From Bacillus_BD oryzisoli_A (GTDB lineage: Bacteria; Bacillota; Bacilli; Bacillales; Cytobacillaceae), in contig NZ_JBHZRC010000001.1 of the NCBI RefSeq assembly GCF_043641075.1, forward strand, positions 1,674,001 to 1,738,000: DNA of 64,000 nucleotides. Direction: 5' to 3'. This document shows positions 43,547 to 51,378 of this stretch, piece after piece. Made by a program: the position numbers and the translations under genes. Each line of letters starts with the position of its first letter. Within the stretch, counting starts at the first letter, position 1. The notes below the pieces were generated by a model, which saw nothing but the letters and a program-made list of their open reading frames with translations, made no database searches and was not told where the DNA came from.

Positions 43547-43576
43547 AAAAAAAAGAGGGTGTCAGCCCTCTTTTTT
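43547..43576 (-). terminator. Terminator overlapping the coaE stop codon
   Basis: Stem GAGGGC/ACCCTC extended by flanking A/U pairs, with the coaE TGA inside the hairpin and eight U residues after it. Confidence 0.88.
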
Positions 43577-44170
43577 GAATCCCCATTCCTTTAGAATGTT
43601 ATATAATTGCCGTTCTGTTTGTTCAAGTGACCCATTATTATCAATCACTGCATCTGCTAGTTCCTTCTTCTCACGTAAAGACATTTGCGATTGAATCCGT
43701 GCAAGTGCCTCTTCCTTTGAATATTGATTCCTTTTCATCAAACGAAATAATTGCACTTCTTCGTCTACATACACCAATACTATTCGATCAACCATTTTCG
43801 TTAATTTACTCTCAAATAACAGAGGAATATCCATAACAACTAACGATTCTCCTCTGTTGACAGCCTTCTCTCGCTTTTCAGCCATTCTATTTCTAACCGC
43901 TGGATGAACAATCCCGTTTAATACCATACGTTCCTGTTCATTATTAAAAATAATATCACCTAATTTGGCACGGTTAATGGAGCCATCCTCGAGAAGGATG
44001 GCCTGCCCAAAATGATCAACTATTTTATGATAAGCATCCTCGCCCTTTTCAACAGCGAGCCTCGCCTCAATATCTGCATCAATGACTGTTATCCCTAAAT
44101 TCCTTATCATCTCTGAAACTGTACTTTTACCGCTTGCAATACTGCCGGTAAGTCCGATAATCATTGCCAT
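43562..44170 (-). CDS. coaE: Dephospho-CoA kinase
   Basis: A 202-residue P-loop kinase for the last step of coenzyme A synthesis. Walker A GLTGSIASGKST (6-17), VIDADI, the lid RNQYSKEEALARI and the adenine-site VIDNNGSLEQT are present. It is the last gene of polA-mutM-ytaF-coaE, 19 bases after ytaF. Confidence 0.96.
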   Translation of the reverse strand: MAMIIGLTGSIASGKSTVSEMIRNLGITVIDADIEARLAVEKGEDAYHKIVDHFGQAILLEDGSINRAKLGDIIFNNEQERMVLNGIVHPAVRNRMAEKREKAVNRGESLVVMDIPLLFESKLTKMVDRIVLVYVDEEVQLFRLMKRNQYSKEEALARIQSQMSLREKKELADAVIDNNGSLEQTERQLYNILKEWGFKKEG

Positions 44171-44189
44171 ATATAGTATCCATCCCCTG

Positions 44190-44831
44190 TTAAATCTTAA
44201 TTTTTAATAGTCCGATGATAATCAGGACAATACCGGGAATAAAAGAAAACTTTTGCACCCATGCATTTTTAGTTAGGCTCGTTCCTAGTTTCATCCCTAA
44301 AAACACTAAACCTGAACTTAAAAATGCGACCGCACAGGCTAAATAGATTGGTGAAAACCCAAGCATAACAGCCCCCACCCCTGCTCCAAATGCATCCAGT
44401 GAAAGTGCAAGGCCGAGCATAAAGGCTTCAACTCCTGTAATCGTCCCTGATTTATCAAAATCTGCTACCATTGGCTTTTTTAATATATTGATTACAATAC
44501 CAAGCGACTTAATTTCAAAATTGATAATTACTTTTTGATGTGGCAGGGTATCCTTTTCTTTCTCAGGCCGGAAAAACTGATAAATAACCCAACAACCTAG
44601 AACAATTAAGATAATGCCACCTATTTTTTCTGCGAATGCAGGTGACATCAATTTCTCAAGCAAATGCCCCATCAGCATGGCAAGCATCAAGGTCACTGCC
44701 GAGCAGCAGGCAATAATTGCAATCGACTTAAAAGGAATTCGCATTTTCCTCAGACCATAAGTTAAACCAACACTAAAGCCATCTAAGCTTACAGCTAATG
44801 CTAACAATAAAAGTGAGAGTGTGTGTACCAT
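44190..44831 (-). CDS. ytaF: Sporulation membrane protein YtaF (MntP-like)
   Basis: A 213-residue polytopic protein with six predicted helices, related to the manganese exporter MntP. It has the repeated family motif (LAVSLDGFSVGLTYGLRK near 11-28; LALSLDAFGAGVGAVMLG in the second half) containing the conserved Asp residues. B. subtilis YtaF is linked to sporulation; the transported ion is not proven. The ATG at 44831 follows AAGGAG. An in-frame extension to 44951 is produced by the neighbouring repeat and is not a gene part. Confidence 0.88.
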   Translation of the reverse strand: MVHTLSLLLLALAVSLDGFSVGLTYGLRKMRIPFKSIAIIACCSAVTLMLAMLMGHLLEKLMSPAFAEKIGGIILIVLGCWVIYQFFRPEKEKDTLPHQKVIINFEIKSLGIVINILKKPMVADFDKSGTITGVEAFMLGLALSLDAFGAGVGAVMLGFSPIYLACAVAFLSSGLVFLGMKLGTSLTKNAWVQKFSFIPGIVLIIIGLLKIKI

Positions 44832-44929
44832 TGGATTTAGCTCCTTCCTGCATAAACAACTATCATAGTTTATGAAAGGAGCATTTCCAATGTTAATAGA
44901 TAAATATATATATATCACTCGAATCGTCT

Positions 44930-45094
44930 TAAGCTGGTCGCGGCTGGGCAAGGCGTCTACGCTTTTAGGTTTTATCCAGCTCCGACGCCTAGCCGCTCGA
45001 GGTCTTAAGCCGCTCCGATGAGAAGGTTAAAGAACAACCTTCCCCTTGAATCGTCTTCAGCTGGTCGCGGCTGGGCAAGGCGTCTACGCTTTTA
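44930..45094 (-). repeat. Family B repeat downstream of mutM (one and a third units)
   Basis: A segment containing GGCTGGGCAAGGCGTCTACG occurs at about 44941 and again 127 bases on. Between them lie CTAGCCGCTCGAGGTCTTAA and the hairpin GAAGGTT/AACCTTC. The unit is a diverged version of the 124-bp unit at 46001-46248. The element runs into the mutM coding end and supplies its last codons and stop. Confidence 0.8.
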
Positions 45095-45917
45095 GGTTTT
45101 GACAGTTGGGACAAAAGACTGTACCTCTTCCTCCTACCACTGTTTTAATTAGTTCTGTTCCGCAGACCTTGCAATCTTCACCTTTACGGCCATACACATT
45201 ATGCTCTAACTGAAACATACCCATTTCTCCCTGTGAATTCACATAGGTACGAACCGTACTTCCACCTTTTTTCACTGCTTCTGATAATGTCTCAACAATA
45301 CTTTCGAAAAGAACATGGATTTCTGGATCTGAAAGCGACTGTGCCATTCTTTCCGGATGTATGCGGGCTTTAAATAATGCTTCATCCACATAAATATTTC
45401 CAAGCCCGACTAAGACCGTTTGATCCAATAGCACCGATTTGATGTTTCGTTTCTTGCTTGCCAATTTACGTTTAAACTCGTTAATATCAAATGTATCCTC
45501 GAGCGGTTCAGGCCCCAGCTGAGCTAATGGGAGTGAATGAAATTCATCTCCTTTTCGAAAAAGATGCATCGTACCAAATTTCCTCACATCACGATATCGC
45601 AGTTCAGTTCTATCAGTAAAATGAAAAATAACATGGGTATGCTTATCAACAGGTTCATCTGATTGTTCCACAGTATACCTGCCTTCCATTCTTAAATGGG
45701 ATACAAGCGCATATACATCAGTATAAAAAACAAGAAATTTTCCTCGTCGCCCGATATCCTCGATGGTTTGCCCGATTAATGCATCTGTAAACTGTTCAAC
45801 TTCAAGCGGCAATTTAATAATTTTTGGCCAAAAGACAGAAACTGATTGTATTTTCTTTCCCAAAATCAGATGCAGCAATGTTCTCCTGATTGTCTCTACC
45901 TCAGGAAGCTCCGGCAT
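45084..45917 (-). CDS. mutM: Formamidopyrimidine-DNA glycosylase (Fpg)
   Basis: A 277-residue bifunctional glycosylase/AP lyase that removes 8-oxoguanine and formamidopyrimidines. The N-terminal PELPEVETIRR (catalytic Pro2), a Lys around residue 60, the helix-two-turn-helix (LVGLGNIYVDEALF) and the C-terminal zinc finger CKVCGT...CPNCQ are present. I place the start at the ATG at 45917 (RBS GGGAGG), since Pro must follow Met; 13 upstream codons are excluded. The last residues after CPNCQ (NLKA) and the TAG come from a family B repeat. Confidence 0.97.
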   Translation of the reverse strand: MPELPEVETIRRTLLHLILGKKIQSVSVFWPKIIKLPLEVEQFTDALIGQTIEDIGRRGKFLVFYTDVYALVSHLRMEGRYTVEQSDEPVDKHTHVIFHFTDRTELRYRDVRKFGTMHLFRKGDEFHSLPLAQLGPEPLEDTFDINEFKRKLASKKRNIKSVLLDQTVLVGLGNIYVDEALFKARIHPERMAQSLSDPEIHVLFESIVETLSEAVKKGGSTVRTYVNSQGEMGMFQLEHNVYGRKGEDCKVCGTELIKTVVGGRGTVFCPNCQNLKA

Positions 45918-45947
45918 ATTATCTCCCTCCCTTCTATCCTTACTAGC

Positions 45948-46000
45948 ACTGGGCAAGACGTCTCCGAATACCTTGATTTAGCTCAAGCGCCTCCGCTTTT
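45948..46000 (+). repeat. Degenerate family B fragment
   Basis: CTGGGCAAGACGTCTCCG and GCGCCTCCGCTTTT are recognisable pieces of the family B unit, directly before the two intact tandem units. It lies within about 30 bases of the mutM start. Confidence 0.6.
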
Positions 46001-46248
46001 CTTGATCTAGCTCCGGCGCCTAGCCGCTCGAGGTCTTAAGCCACTCCGATGAGAAGGTTAAAGAACAACCTTCTCCCCGGAGCGTCTTAAGCTTGTCGCG
46101 GCTGGGCAAGGCGCCTCCGCTTTTCTTGATCTAGCTCCGGCGCCTAGCCGCTCGAGGTCTTAAGCCACTCCGATGAGAAGGTTAAAGAACAACCTTCTCC
46201 CCGGAGCGTCTTAAGCTTGTCGCGGCTGGGCAAGGCGCCTCCGCTTTT
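46001..46248 (+). repeat. Two identical tandem 124-bp family B units
   Basis: 46001-46124 and 46125-46248 read identically base for base. Each unit contains an outer dyad (GGCGCCTAGCCGC against GCGGCTGGGCAAGGCGCC), a second pair around GTCTTAAGC and an inner perfect hairpin AGAAGGTT/AACCTTCT, so the RNA could fold into one long stem. The array fills the polA-mutM gap and ends five bases from the polA stop. It has no coding capacity and no array-like spacers. Confidence 0.9.
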
Positions 46249-46252
46249 CTAA

Positions 46253-48886
46253 TTACTTTGCGTCAAACCAGGTTGGACCGAATGCATAGTCTACTTTCAG
46301 CGGTACTTTCAACTCAATTGCATTCTCCATAACCTCAGGGACAATCTTCTTCAATTTCTCAATTTCCTCTGGCGGTGCTTCAAAGATTAATTCGTCATGT
46401 ACCTGAAGTAATAAACGAGTTTTTAAGCTTTCATCCTGTAAACGTTCTGCCATATCCAGCATGGCCTTTTTAATAATATCAGCCGCACTTCCTTGAATTG
46501 GCGTATTCATAGCTGTTCGCTCTGCAAAGCTCCGTAGATTAAAGTTTCTACTCGTAATTTCCGGTAGATATCTTCGCCTTTGCATCAGCGTCGATACATA
46601 TCCCTTTTGCTTAGCATCCTTCACAATTTCATCCATGTATTCTTTTACACCAGGATAACTTTCCAAATAACGATTGATAAAATTCCCTGCTTCCTTACGG
46701 GAAATCTTGAGACTTTGACTTAATCCGTAATCACTAATCCCATAGACAATTCCAAAATTAACTGCTTTTGCATGCCTGCGCATATTCGATGTAACCTCGT
46801 CAGCCTTTACATGAAATACTTCCATTGCCGTTTTCGTATGGATATCCATACCCTCTTTAAAGGCAGCAATCAGCTTTTCGTCGCCGGCAATATGGGCAAG
46901 AACCCGTAACTCAATTTGTGAGTAATCTGCCGCAAAAATGACCCAGCCCTCTTCAGAAGGCACAAAGGCTTGACGAATTTTCCTGCCTTCCTCTAAGCGA
47001 ATCGGGATATTCTGGAGATTTGGATCCGTCGAGCTTAAGCGTCCTGTTTGTGTTAATGTCTGGTTATAAATAGTATGAACCTTGTCTGTTTTCGGATTGA
47101 TGACTTTTAGCAGTCCCTCTATATAGGTGGATTGTAATTTTCCAAGCTGACGGAAAAGAAGAATCTGCCTGATAATTTCATGGTCATCCTCTAATCTTTC
47201 TAACACATCTGCAGAAGTGGAATAGCCTGTTTTCGTTTTTTTAATAGCAGGCAGTCCAAGCTTTTCAAATAATATAACGCCAAGCTGCTTTGGTGAATTT
47301 ATATTAAATGCTTCTCCGGCTAAAGTATAAATCAGCTCCTCAAGGTCATTTAATCTTGACTTCAACTCTTCTCCCATACCGCTCAAGCGGTCACGGTCCA
47401 CCTTTACACCCTGCGATTCCATATCTGCAAGGATAAAAGCGAGCGGCATTTCAAGATCATGGTATAGTTCAAGCTGCTGGTTTTCTTTTAACTCATCCTC
47501 AAGTTTATCTTCGAGATCATAAAGCACCAATGCCTTACGAACAAGATGTTCGGCAAGCTCCTTTTCCTCTGGAATTCTTCGTTTTGCTCCTTTTCCATAA
47601 AAGACATCATCCGATTGAATGGCAGAAAATCCATACCGGCTTGCTACCGAAGCAATATCTGTGATTGTCTCTGATGGATTAACAAGGTAGGCGGCAATTA
47701 ATAAATCAAAGCTAACCCCATTCAAATGGATTCCATGATGACGTAACGATACCTCAGACCGTTTCACATCATAAACCGATTTCTTCTTTTCTTCATCTTC
47801 TGCCCATGCTTTAAAAACAGATGATTCCAGTGCAATATTCGTTGGAATAAAAAAGTGTCCTTTTTCATTTACTAACGAAATACCAATAATATCGGCATAA
47901 TGATAATTATCCTCAAGAACTTCAACATAAAGGGTATTATGGTTCGCAAACAAATCTTCACTTACTTCCGTAACCACTTCAAATTCAATATCCTCCAATA
48001 CTAAAGTTTCCGTATCAGATAGCTCCTCACCAAACTTGTCCAATAACGACTGGAAACCAAGCTCCTTAAACAAGCTGCTCAGTTTTTCCTTTTCAAATCC
48101 CTCATATTCAATTTCATCTAATTTAACTTCAACCGGTGCTTCCCGCATAATGGTGGCAAGCTCTTTACTTAATAAAGCCTGCTCCTTATAGGTTTCCAGT
48201 TTTTCTTTTAATTTACTGCCAGTTACTTTATCAATAGATGCTAATAAAGCCTCTAGTGTTTCAAACTCCTTTAAAAGCTTGATCGCTGTTTTTTCCCCTA
48301 CACCAGGAACACCAGGGATATTGTCTGAAGTATCTCCCATCAAGCCCTTCATATCGATGATTTGTTCAGGCGTTAGACCATACTTTTCCATGATATGTTC
48401 CGGAGTGTATTCTTCAATCTCTGTAATACCCTTTTTTGTAATTCCGACGGTTGTCTGAGTCGAACTTAACTGCGTTAAATCCTTGTCACCAGAAATTACC
48501 TTTATCTGATAGCCCTCTTTCTCAGCCTGTAAGACAAGGGTACCGATTATATCGTCTGCCTCATAGTTTTCAAGCTCATATCTTGAAATCCGGTATGCAT
48601 CTAAGAGCTCGCGGATAAACGAAAACTGCTCCGATAATTCAGGCGGTGTCTTCTGTCTGCCGCCTTTATATTCACTAAAGGATTTATGGCGGAACGTTGT
48701 TTTTCCCGCATCGAACGCTACCAATATATGTGTAGGTTTTTCCTCCTCTAAAATTTTCATCAGCATCATCGTAAATCCGTAAATTGCATTTGTATGTATT
48801 CCCTTATCATTATGTAATAGTGGTAAAGCAAAAAATGCGCGATACGCAATACTATTTCCATCAATTAACACAAGTTTCTTTGTCAT
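46253..48886 (-). CDS. polA: DNA polymerase I
   Basis: An 877-residue repair and Okazaki-fragment polymerase. The N-terminal 5' nuclease domain (1-290) carries LIDGNSIAYRAFF, GDKDLTQL and VPGVGEKTA. The central 3'-5' exonuclease domain (about 300-465) lacks the usual Asp-x-Glu catalytic pair, as in other Bacillus PolA, so proofreading is probably absent. The C-terminal polymerase domain has ADYSQIELRVLAHIAGD, RRHAKAVNFGIVYG and LLQVHDELIFE. Head gene of polA-mutM-ytaF-coaE. Confidence 0.97.
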   Translation of the reverse strand: MTKKLVLIDGNSIAYRAFFALPLLHNDKGIHTNAIYGFTMMLMKILEEEKPTHILVAFDAGKTTFRHKSFSEYKGGRQKTPPELSEQFSFIRELLDAYRISRYELENYEADDIIGTLVLQAEKEGYQIKVISGDKDLTQLSSTQTTVGITKKGITEIEEYTPEHIMEKYGLTPEQIIDMKGLMGDTSDNIPGVPGVGEKTAIKLLKEFETLEALLASIDKVTGSKLKEKLETYKEQALLSKELATIMREAPVEVKLDEIEYEGFEKEKLSSLFKELGFQSLLDKFGEELSDTETLVLEDIEFEVVTEVSEDLFANHNTLYVEVLEDNYHYADIIGISLVNEKGHFFIPTNIALESSVFKAWAEDEEKKKSVYDVKRSEVSLRHHGIHLNGVSFDLLIAAYLVNPSETITDIASVASRYGFSAIQSDDVFYGKGAKRRIPEEKELAEHLVRKALVLYDLEDKLEDELKENQQLELYHDLEMPLAFILADMESQGVKVDRDRLSGMGEELKSRLNDLEELIYTLAGEAFNINSPKQLGVILFEKLGLPAIKKTKTGYSTSADVLERLEDDHEIIRQILLFRQLGKLQSTYIEGLLKVINPKTDKVHTIYNQTLTQTGRLSSTDPNLQNIPIRLEEGRKIRQAFVPSEEGWVIFAADYSQIELRVLAHIAGDEKLIAAFKEGMDIHTKTAMEVFHVKADEVTSNMRRHAKAVNFGIVYGISDYGLSQSLKISRKEAGNFINRYLESYPGVKEYMDEIVKDAKQKGYVSTLMQRRRYLPEITSRNFNLRSFAERTAMNTPIQGSAADIIKKAMLDMAERLQDESLKTRLLLQVHDELIFEAPPEEIEKLKKIVPEVMENAIELKVPLKVDYAFGPTWFDAK

Positions 48887-48928
48887 TTAATAACTCCTTT
48901 ACATTAGGCTTTGTTAAATTATGTTCGT

Positions 48929-49114
48929 TGATTTCCGTTCAAGAAACTTCGCGCACCTTAGGGCGACCGCCGAGCCTCCTCGACACTTCGTGTCTGTGGG
49001 GTCTCGACTGTCTCGCTTCTCCCGCAGGACATTGAATTACTTCCTTGAATCCGCCCACGCACGAGAAAATTCGATAGAATTTTCGAGGAGTCTGCGTGCC
49101 TTCCACTCCAATCA
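48929..49114 (+). repeat. Family A repeat, copy 3, with a 60-bp insertion
   Basis: Same orientation as copies 1 and 2. The left end TGATTTCCGTTC is followed by diverged sequence; the core and right end (GTGCCTTCCACTCCAATCA) are clear. A 60-bp block (49030-49089) interrupts the core right after CCCGCAGGA. The 371-base polA-hflC gap contains this repeat and the hflC terminator, nothing else. Confidence 0.82.
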
Positions 49115-49172
49115 ACTTTGTGCTTTAACACAGCCTGAAATTAAAAGCACAAGTGTTTATTATTTTTAAAGT

Positions 49173-49237
49173 AAAAAAAGCCATTATTTTCTTTCCTTAG
49201 TTTATCATGATTGAATAAGGAAAGGAAAATAACGGCT
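49173..49237 (-). terminator. Terminator of hflKC
   Basis: Long stem (about 21 bp with two irregularities) AGCCGTTATTTTCC.../...GAAAATAATGGCT with an 18-base loop, then TTTTTTT on the minus strand. Confidence 0.88.
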
Positions 49238-49257
49238 ATTTGCATGGAACTATTTAC

Positions 49258-50190
49258 TTATTCTGAAGCACCCATTAATAAACGGGCATATGGAGAATCA
49301 GAAGGTAATACAAGTACTGTTTCACCATTGATGGTCTTTTTATAAGATTCTAATGTACGGAATAAAGAATAGAAATTAGGATCTTTCGAGTAGGATTGAT
49401 TATAAATTAAAGCCGCTTCCGCTTCACCCTGCCCTCGAATGGTTTCTGCATCAGCCTTTGCTGTTGCCAGCATTTCCTGTACGGTCTTGTCTGTTTGAGC
49501 TGTTATCTTATTTTTTTCAGCATCCCCCATTGACAAATATTCCTGCGCTTTCGATTCACGTTCTGAAATCATCCGTGTATATACAGAAAGTTCATTTTCC
49601 TCAGGTAAGTCCGTTCTTTTCATTCGAACATCTGTAACAACAATTCCATATTTATCATTCGCCAAAAATTCGTTAACCTTCTCCGTAATTCGGTCGTTTA
49701 AAGAGCCTCGCGATGATTTTTCATCATTAATGATTTCGTCATAATTTAACTGTCCAAGCTCTGCACGAACAACCGAATAAATAAACTCTTCCATTCTGCT
49801 TTCTGCATTTTCGATCGTTCTTGCATTCGAAATCATCAGCTTTGGATTAACAACCTTCCAAACAGCATAATTGTCAATAATCATTCTTTTCTTATCTTTC
49901 GTATTGATTTCCGCTTCTTTTACATCATAGATCATTTGATACTTCGGTAAAGAGGTAACACTTTGGATAAAAGGTATTTTATAGTTTAATCCTGGCTTAT
50001 CAATAATCCTTACTACTTCCCCAAATTGACGGACGACCTTATACTCACCTTCTTTGACAACAAAAACATTGGCGAGGATAAATACTAAAAGCGCAATCAG
50101 GATAACAAAAAAGATGCCTATTTTTGTGTAGCCTCTCCACTGAAAATTACCGCCCTTTTCTTTCATGTTTATGATTTTTTCATCAGCCAT
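49258..50190 (-). CDS. hflC: HflC, FtsH protease modulator (SPFH protein)
   Basis: A 310-residue SPFH/prohibitin-family protein with one N-terminal membrane anchor (about 21-43) and an extracytoplasmic SPFH domain beginning VFVVKEGEYKVVRQFGEVV. It pairs with HflK to form a cage around FtsH. The RMKRTDLPEENE and ERESKAQEYLSMGDAEK segments are typical of HflC. The ATG at 50190 overlaps hflK by eight bases; an in-frame GTG at 50199 is the alternative. Confidence 0.85.
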   Translation of the reverse strand: MADEKIINMKEKGGNFQWRGYTKIGIFFVILIALLVFILANVFVVKEGEYKVVRQFGEVVRIIDKPGLNYKIPFIQSVTSLPKYQMIYDVKEAEINTKDKKRMIIDNYAVWKVVNPKLMISNARTIENAESRMEEFIYSVVRAELGQLNYDEIINDEKSSRGSLNDRITEKVNEFLANDKYGIVVTDVRMKRTDLPEENELSVYTRMISERESKAQEYLSMGDAEKNKITAQTDKTVQEMLATAKADAETIRGQGEAEAALIYNQSYSKDPNFYSLFRTLESYKKTINGETVLVLPSDSPYARLLMGASE

Positions 50191-51148
50191 TGCTTTCACT
50201 TCCCTTCTTCGTATCTTCTTCAGCTTTCGGTTCGAGAGGACGAATTGGGAAGTACTTTAATGTGTTGCCATCATCGTTCATGATATATACTTCCGTTTCA
50301 GGAAGGACCTGCTCCAATGTTTCGAGAATCAGACGTTCTTGTGTAATATCAGGGTTCGTTCGATACCCTTCATATAGCTTATCGAAAACTGCTATGTCCC
50401 CACGCGCTTTTTCTATACGCTCTGCTTTATCTCCCTCAGCATTTAATATAATCGCTTCTTTTTCACCTTCAGCTTCATTCAATCTCTTATTCTCATATTT
50501 TTTTGCTTCGTTGATTTTCGTATTCATCGTTTCCCGTGCATCTGTTACATTCGTAAATGCTTTGCGAACTTCATCGTTTGGAAGCTCTACATCCTGCAGC
50601 TTCACTGCTAATATAGAAATTCCAATATCATATTTTTTTATTAAGTTAGATAATAAGTCCCTTACATCTGCTTCAATTTCAGCTTTTCCTGAGGTTAACG
50701 CGTCATCAATCTTCGAACTTCCAATGATACTTCGTAGGGATGCTGATGTAGTATCATAGAGAATCTCTTTTGGATCAACTGAGTTATACAAAAATTTAGT
50801 TGGCTCAGTAATCTTCCATTGAACAACTAAATCTGCCAAAACGATGTTTTCATCACCAGTAATCATTTTTGTCTCTGCTGGAAATTCCTTCACTTTACCC
50901 GAATCTTCTTGGTAACCGAATTGCAGGCTAAACGTTTCTTTTGATAGTTTCTCTACCTTTTGTATCGGCCACGGTAATTTAAAATGTAATCCGGGCTCAC
51001 TCATACCTTCCTTGGCATCACCAAATGTTAGAATAACAGCTTGTTCTGATTCATCTACGGTATACCATGTTGTAAACGCTGCTAACGCTAGAATGACAAT
51101 AAGCAAGACAGCTCCCACAGCCATATATATCCTTTTTAGACTTACCAT
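50183..51148 (-). CDS. hflK: HflK, FtsH protease modulator (SPFH protein)
   Basis: A 321-residue partner of HflC. It has a short cytoplasmic N-terminus, a membrane helix (about 8-28), an SPFH domain starting TVDESEQAVILTFGDA, and a C-terminal helical part with EKEAIILNAEGDKAERIEKA. It lacks the Gly-rich N-terminus of proteobacterial HflK. The ATG at 51148 follows GGGTGAG; codons up to 51217 have no RBS. I do not recall hflKC at this place in B. subtilis, where polA is next to phoR. Confidence 0.85.
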   Translation of the reverse strand: MVSLKRIYMAVGAVLLIVILALAAFTTWYTVDESEQAVILTFGDAKEGMSEPGLHFKLPWPIQKVEKLSKETFSLQFGYQEDSGKVKEFPAETKMITGDENIVLADLVVQWKITEPTKFLYNSVDPKEILYDTTSASLRSIIGSSKIDDALTSGKAEIEADVRDLLSNLIKKYDIGISILAVKLQDVELPNDEVRKAFTNVTDARETMNTKINEAKKYENKRLNEAEGEKEAIILNAEGDKAERIEKARGDIAVFDKLYEGYRTNPDITQERLILETLEQVLPETEVYIMNDDGNTLKYFPIRPLEPKAEEDTKKGSESNG

Positions 51149-51230
51149 GTTCTCACCCTTTCTCAGAAAGTATCTATAACTGTATCTACGATTATATTGA
51201 AGAAAGGTTTCAGACATGCTATCCTTTTAC

Positions 51231-51274
51231 AAAATAAAAGAGACGAAAGCTGCTGCTTCCGTCTCTTTTATTTT
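51231..51274. terminator. Terminator of phoPR, possibly bidirectional
   Basis: A 15-bp stem AAAATAAAAGAGACG/CGTCTCTTTTATTTT between the phoR stop and hflK. The U-rich 3' arm exists on both strands. Confidence 0.82.
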
Positions 51275-51378
51275 GGCTCCTTTGGATGAAGGGGTATTTC
51301 ATAAATAATAATAGCTAACGAATGTTAAGCCCCTATAAATGATATGTTAACGATATGTAAAGATTTATCATTTATTCC

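Noticed and set aside
44832..44951. 40-residue N-terminal extension of YtaF
   Set aside because: It comes from the repeat-adjacent DNA; the strong RBS and family start are at 44831.
46001..46248. Possible CRISPR-like array
   Set aside because: The two identical 124-bp units are directly adjacent without spacers and no cas genes are present.
48784..49169. Open frames in family A copy 3 and the polA start region
   Set aside because: Repeat-derived and antisense to polA; no RBS.
50190..50759. 189-codon plus-strand open frame opposite hflK
   Set aside because: Antisense shadow of a clear SPFH gene; serine/phenylalanine-rich translation, no RBS and no recognisable domain.
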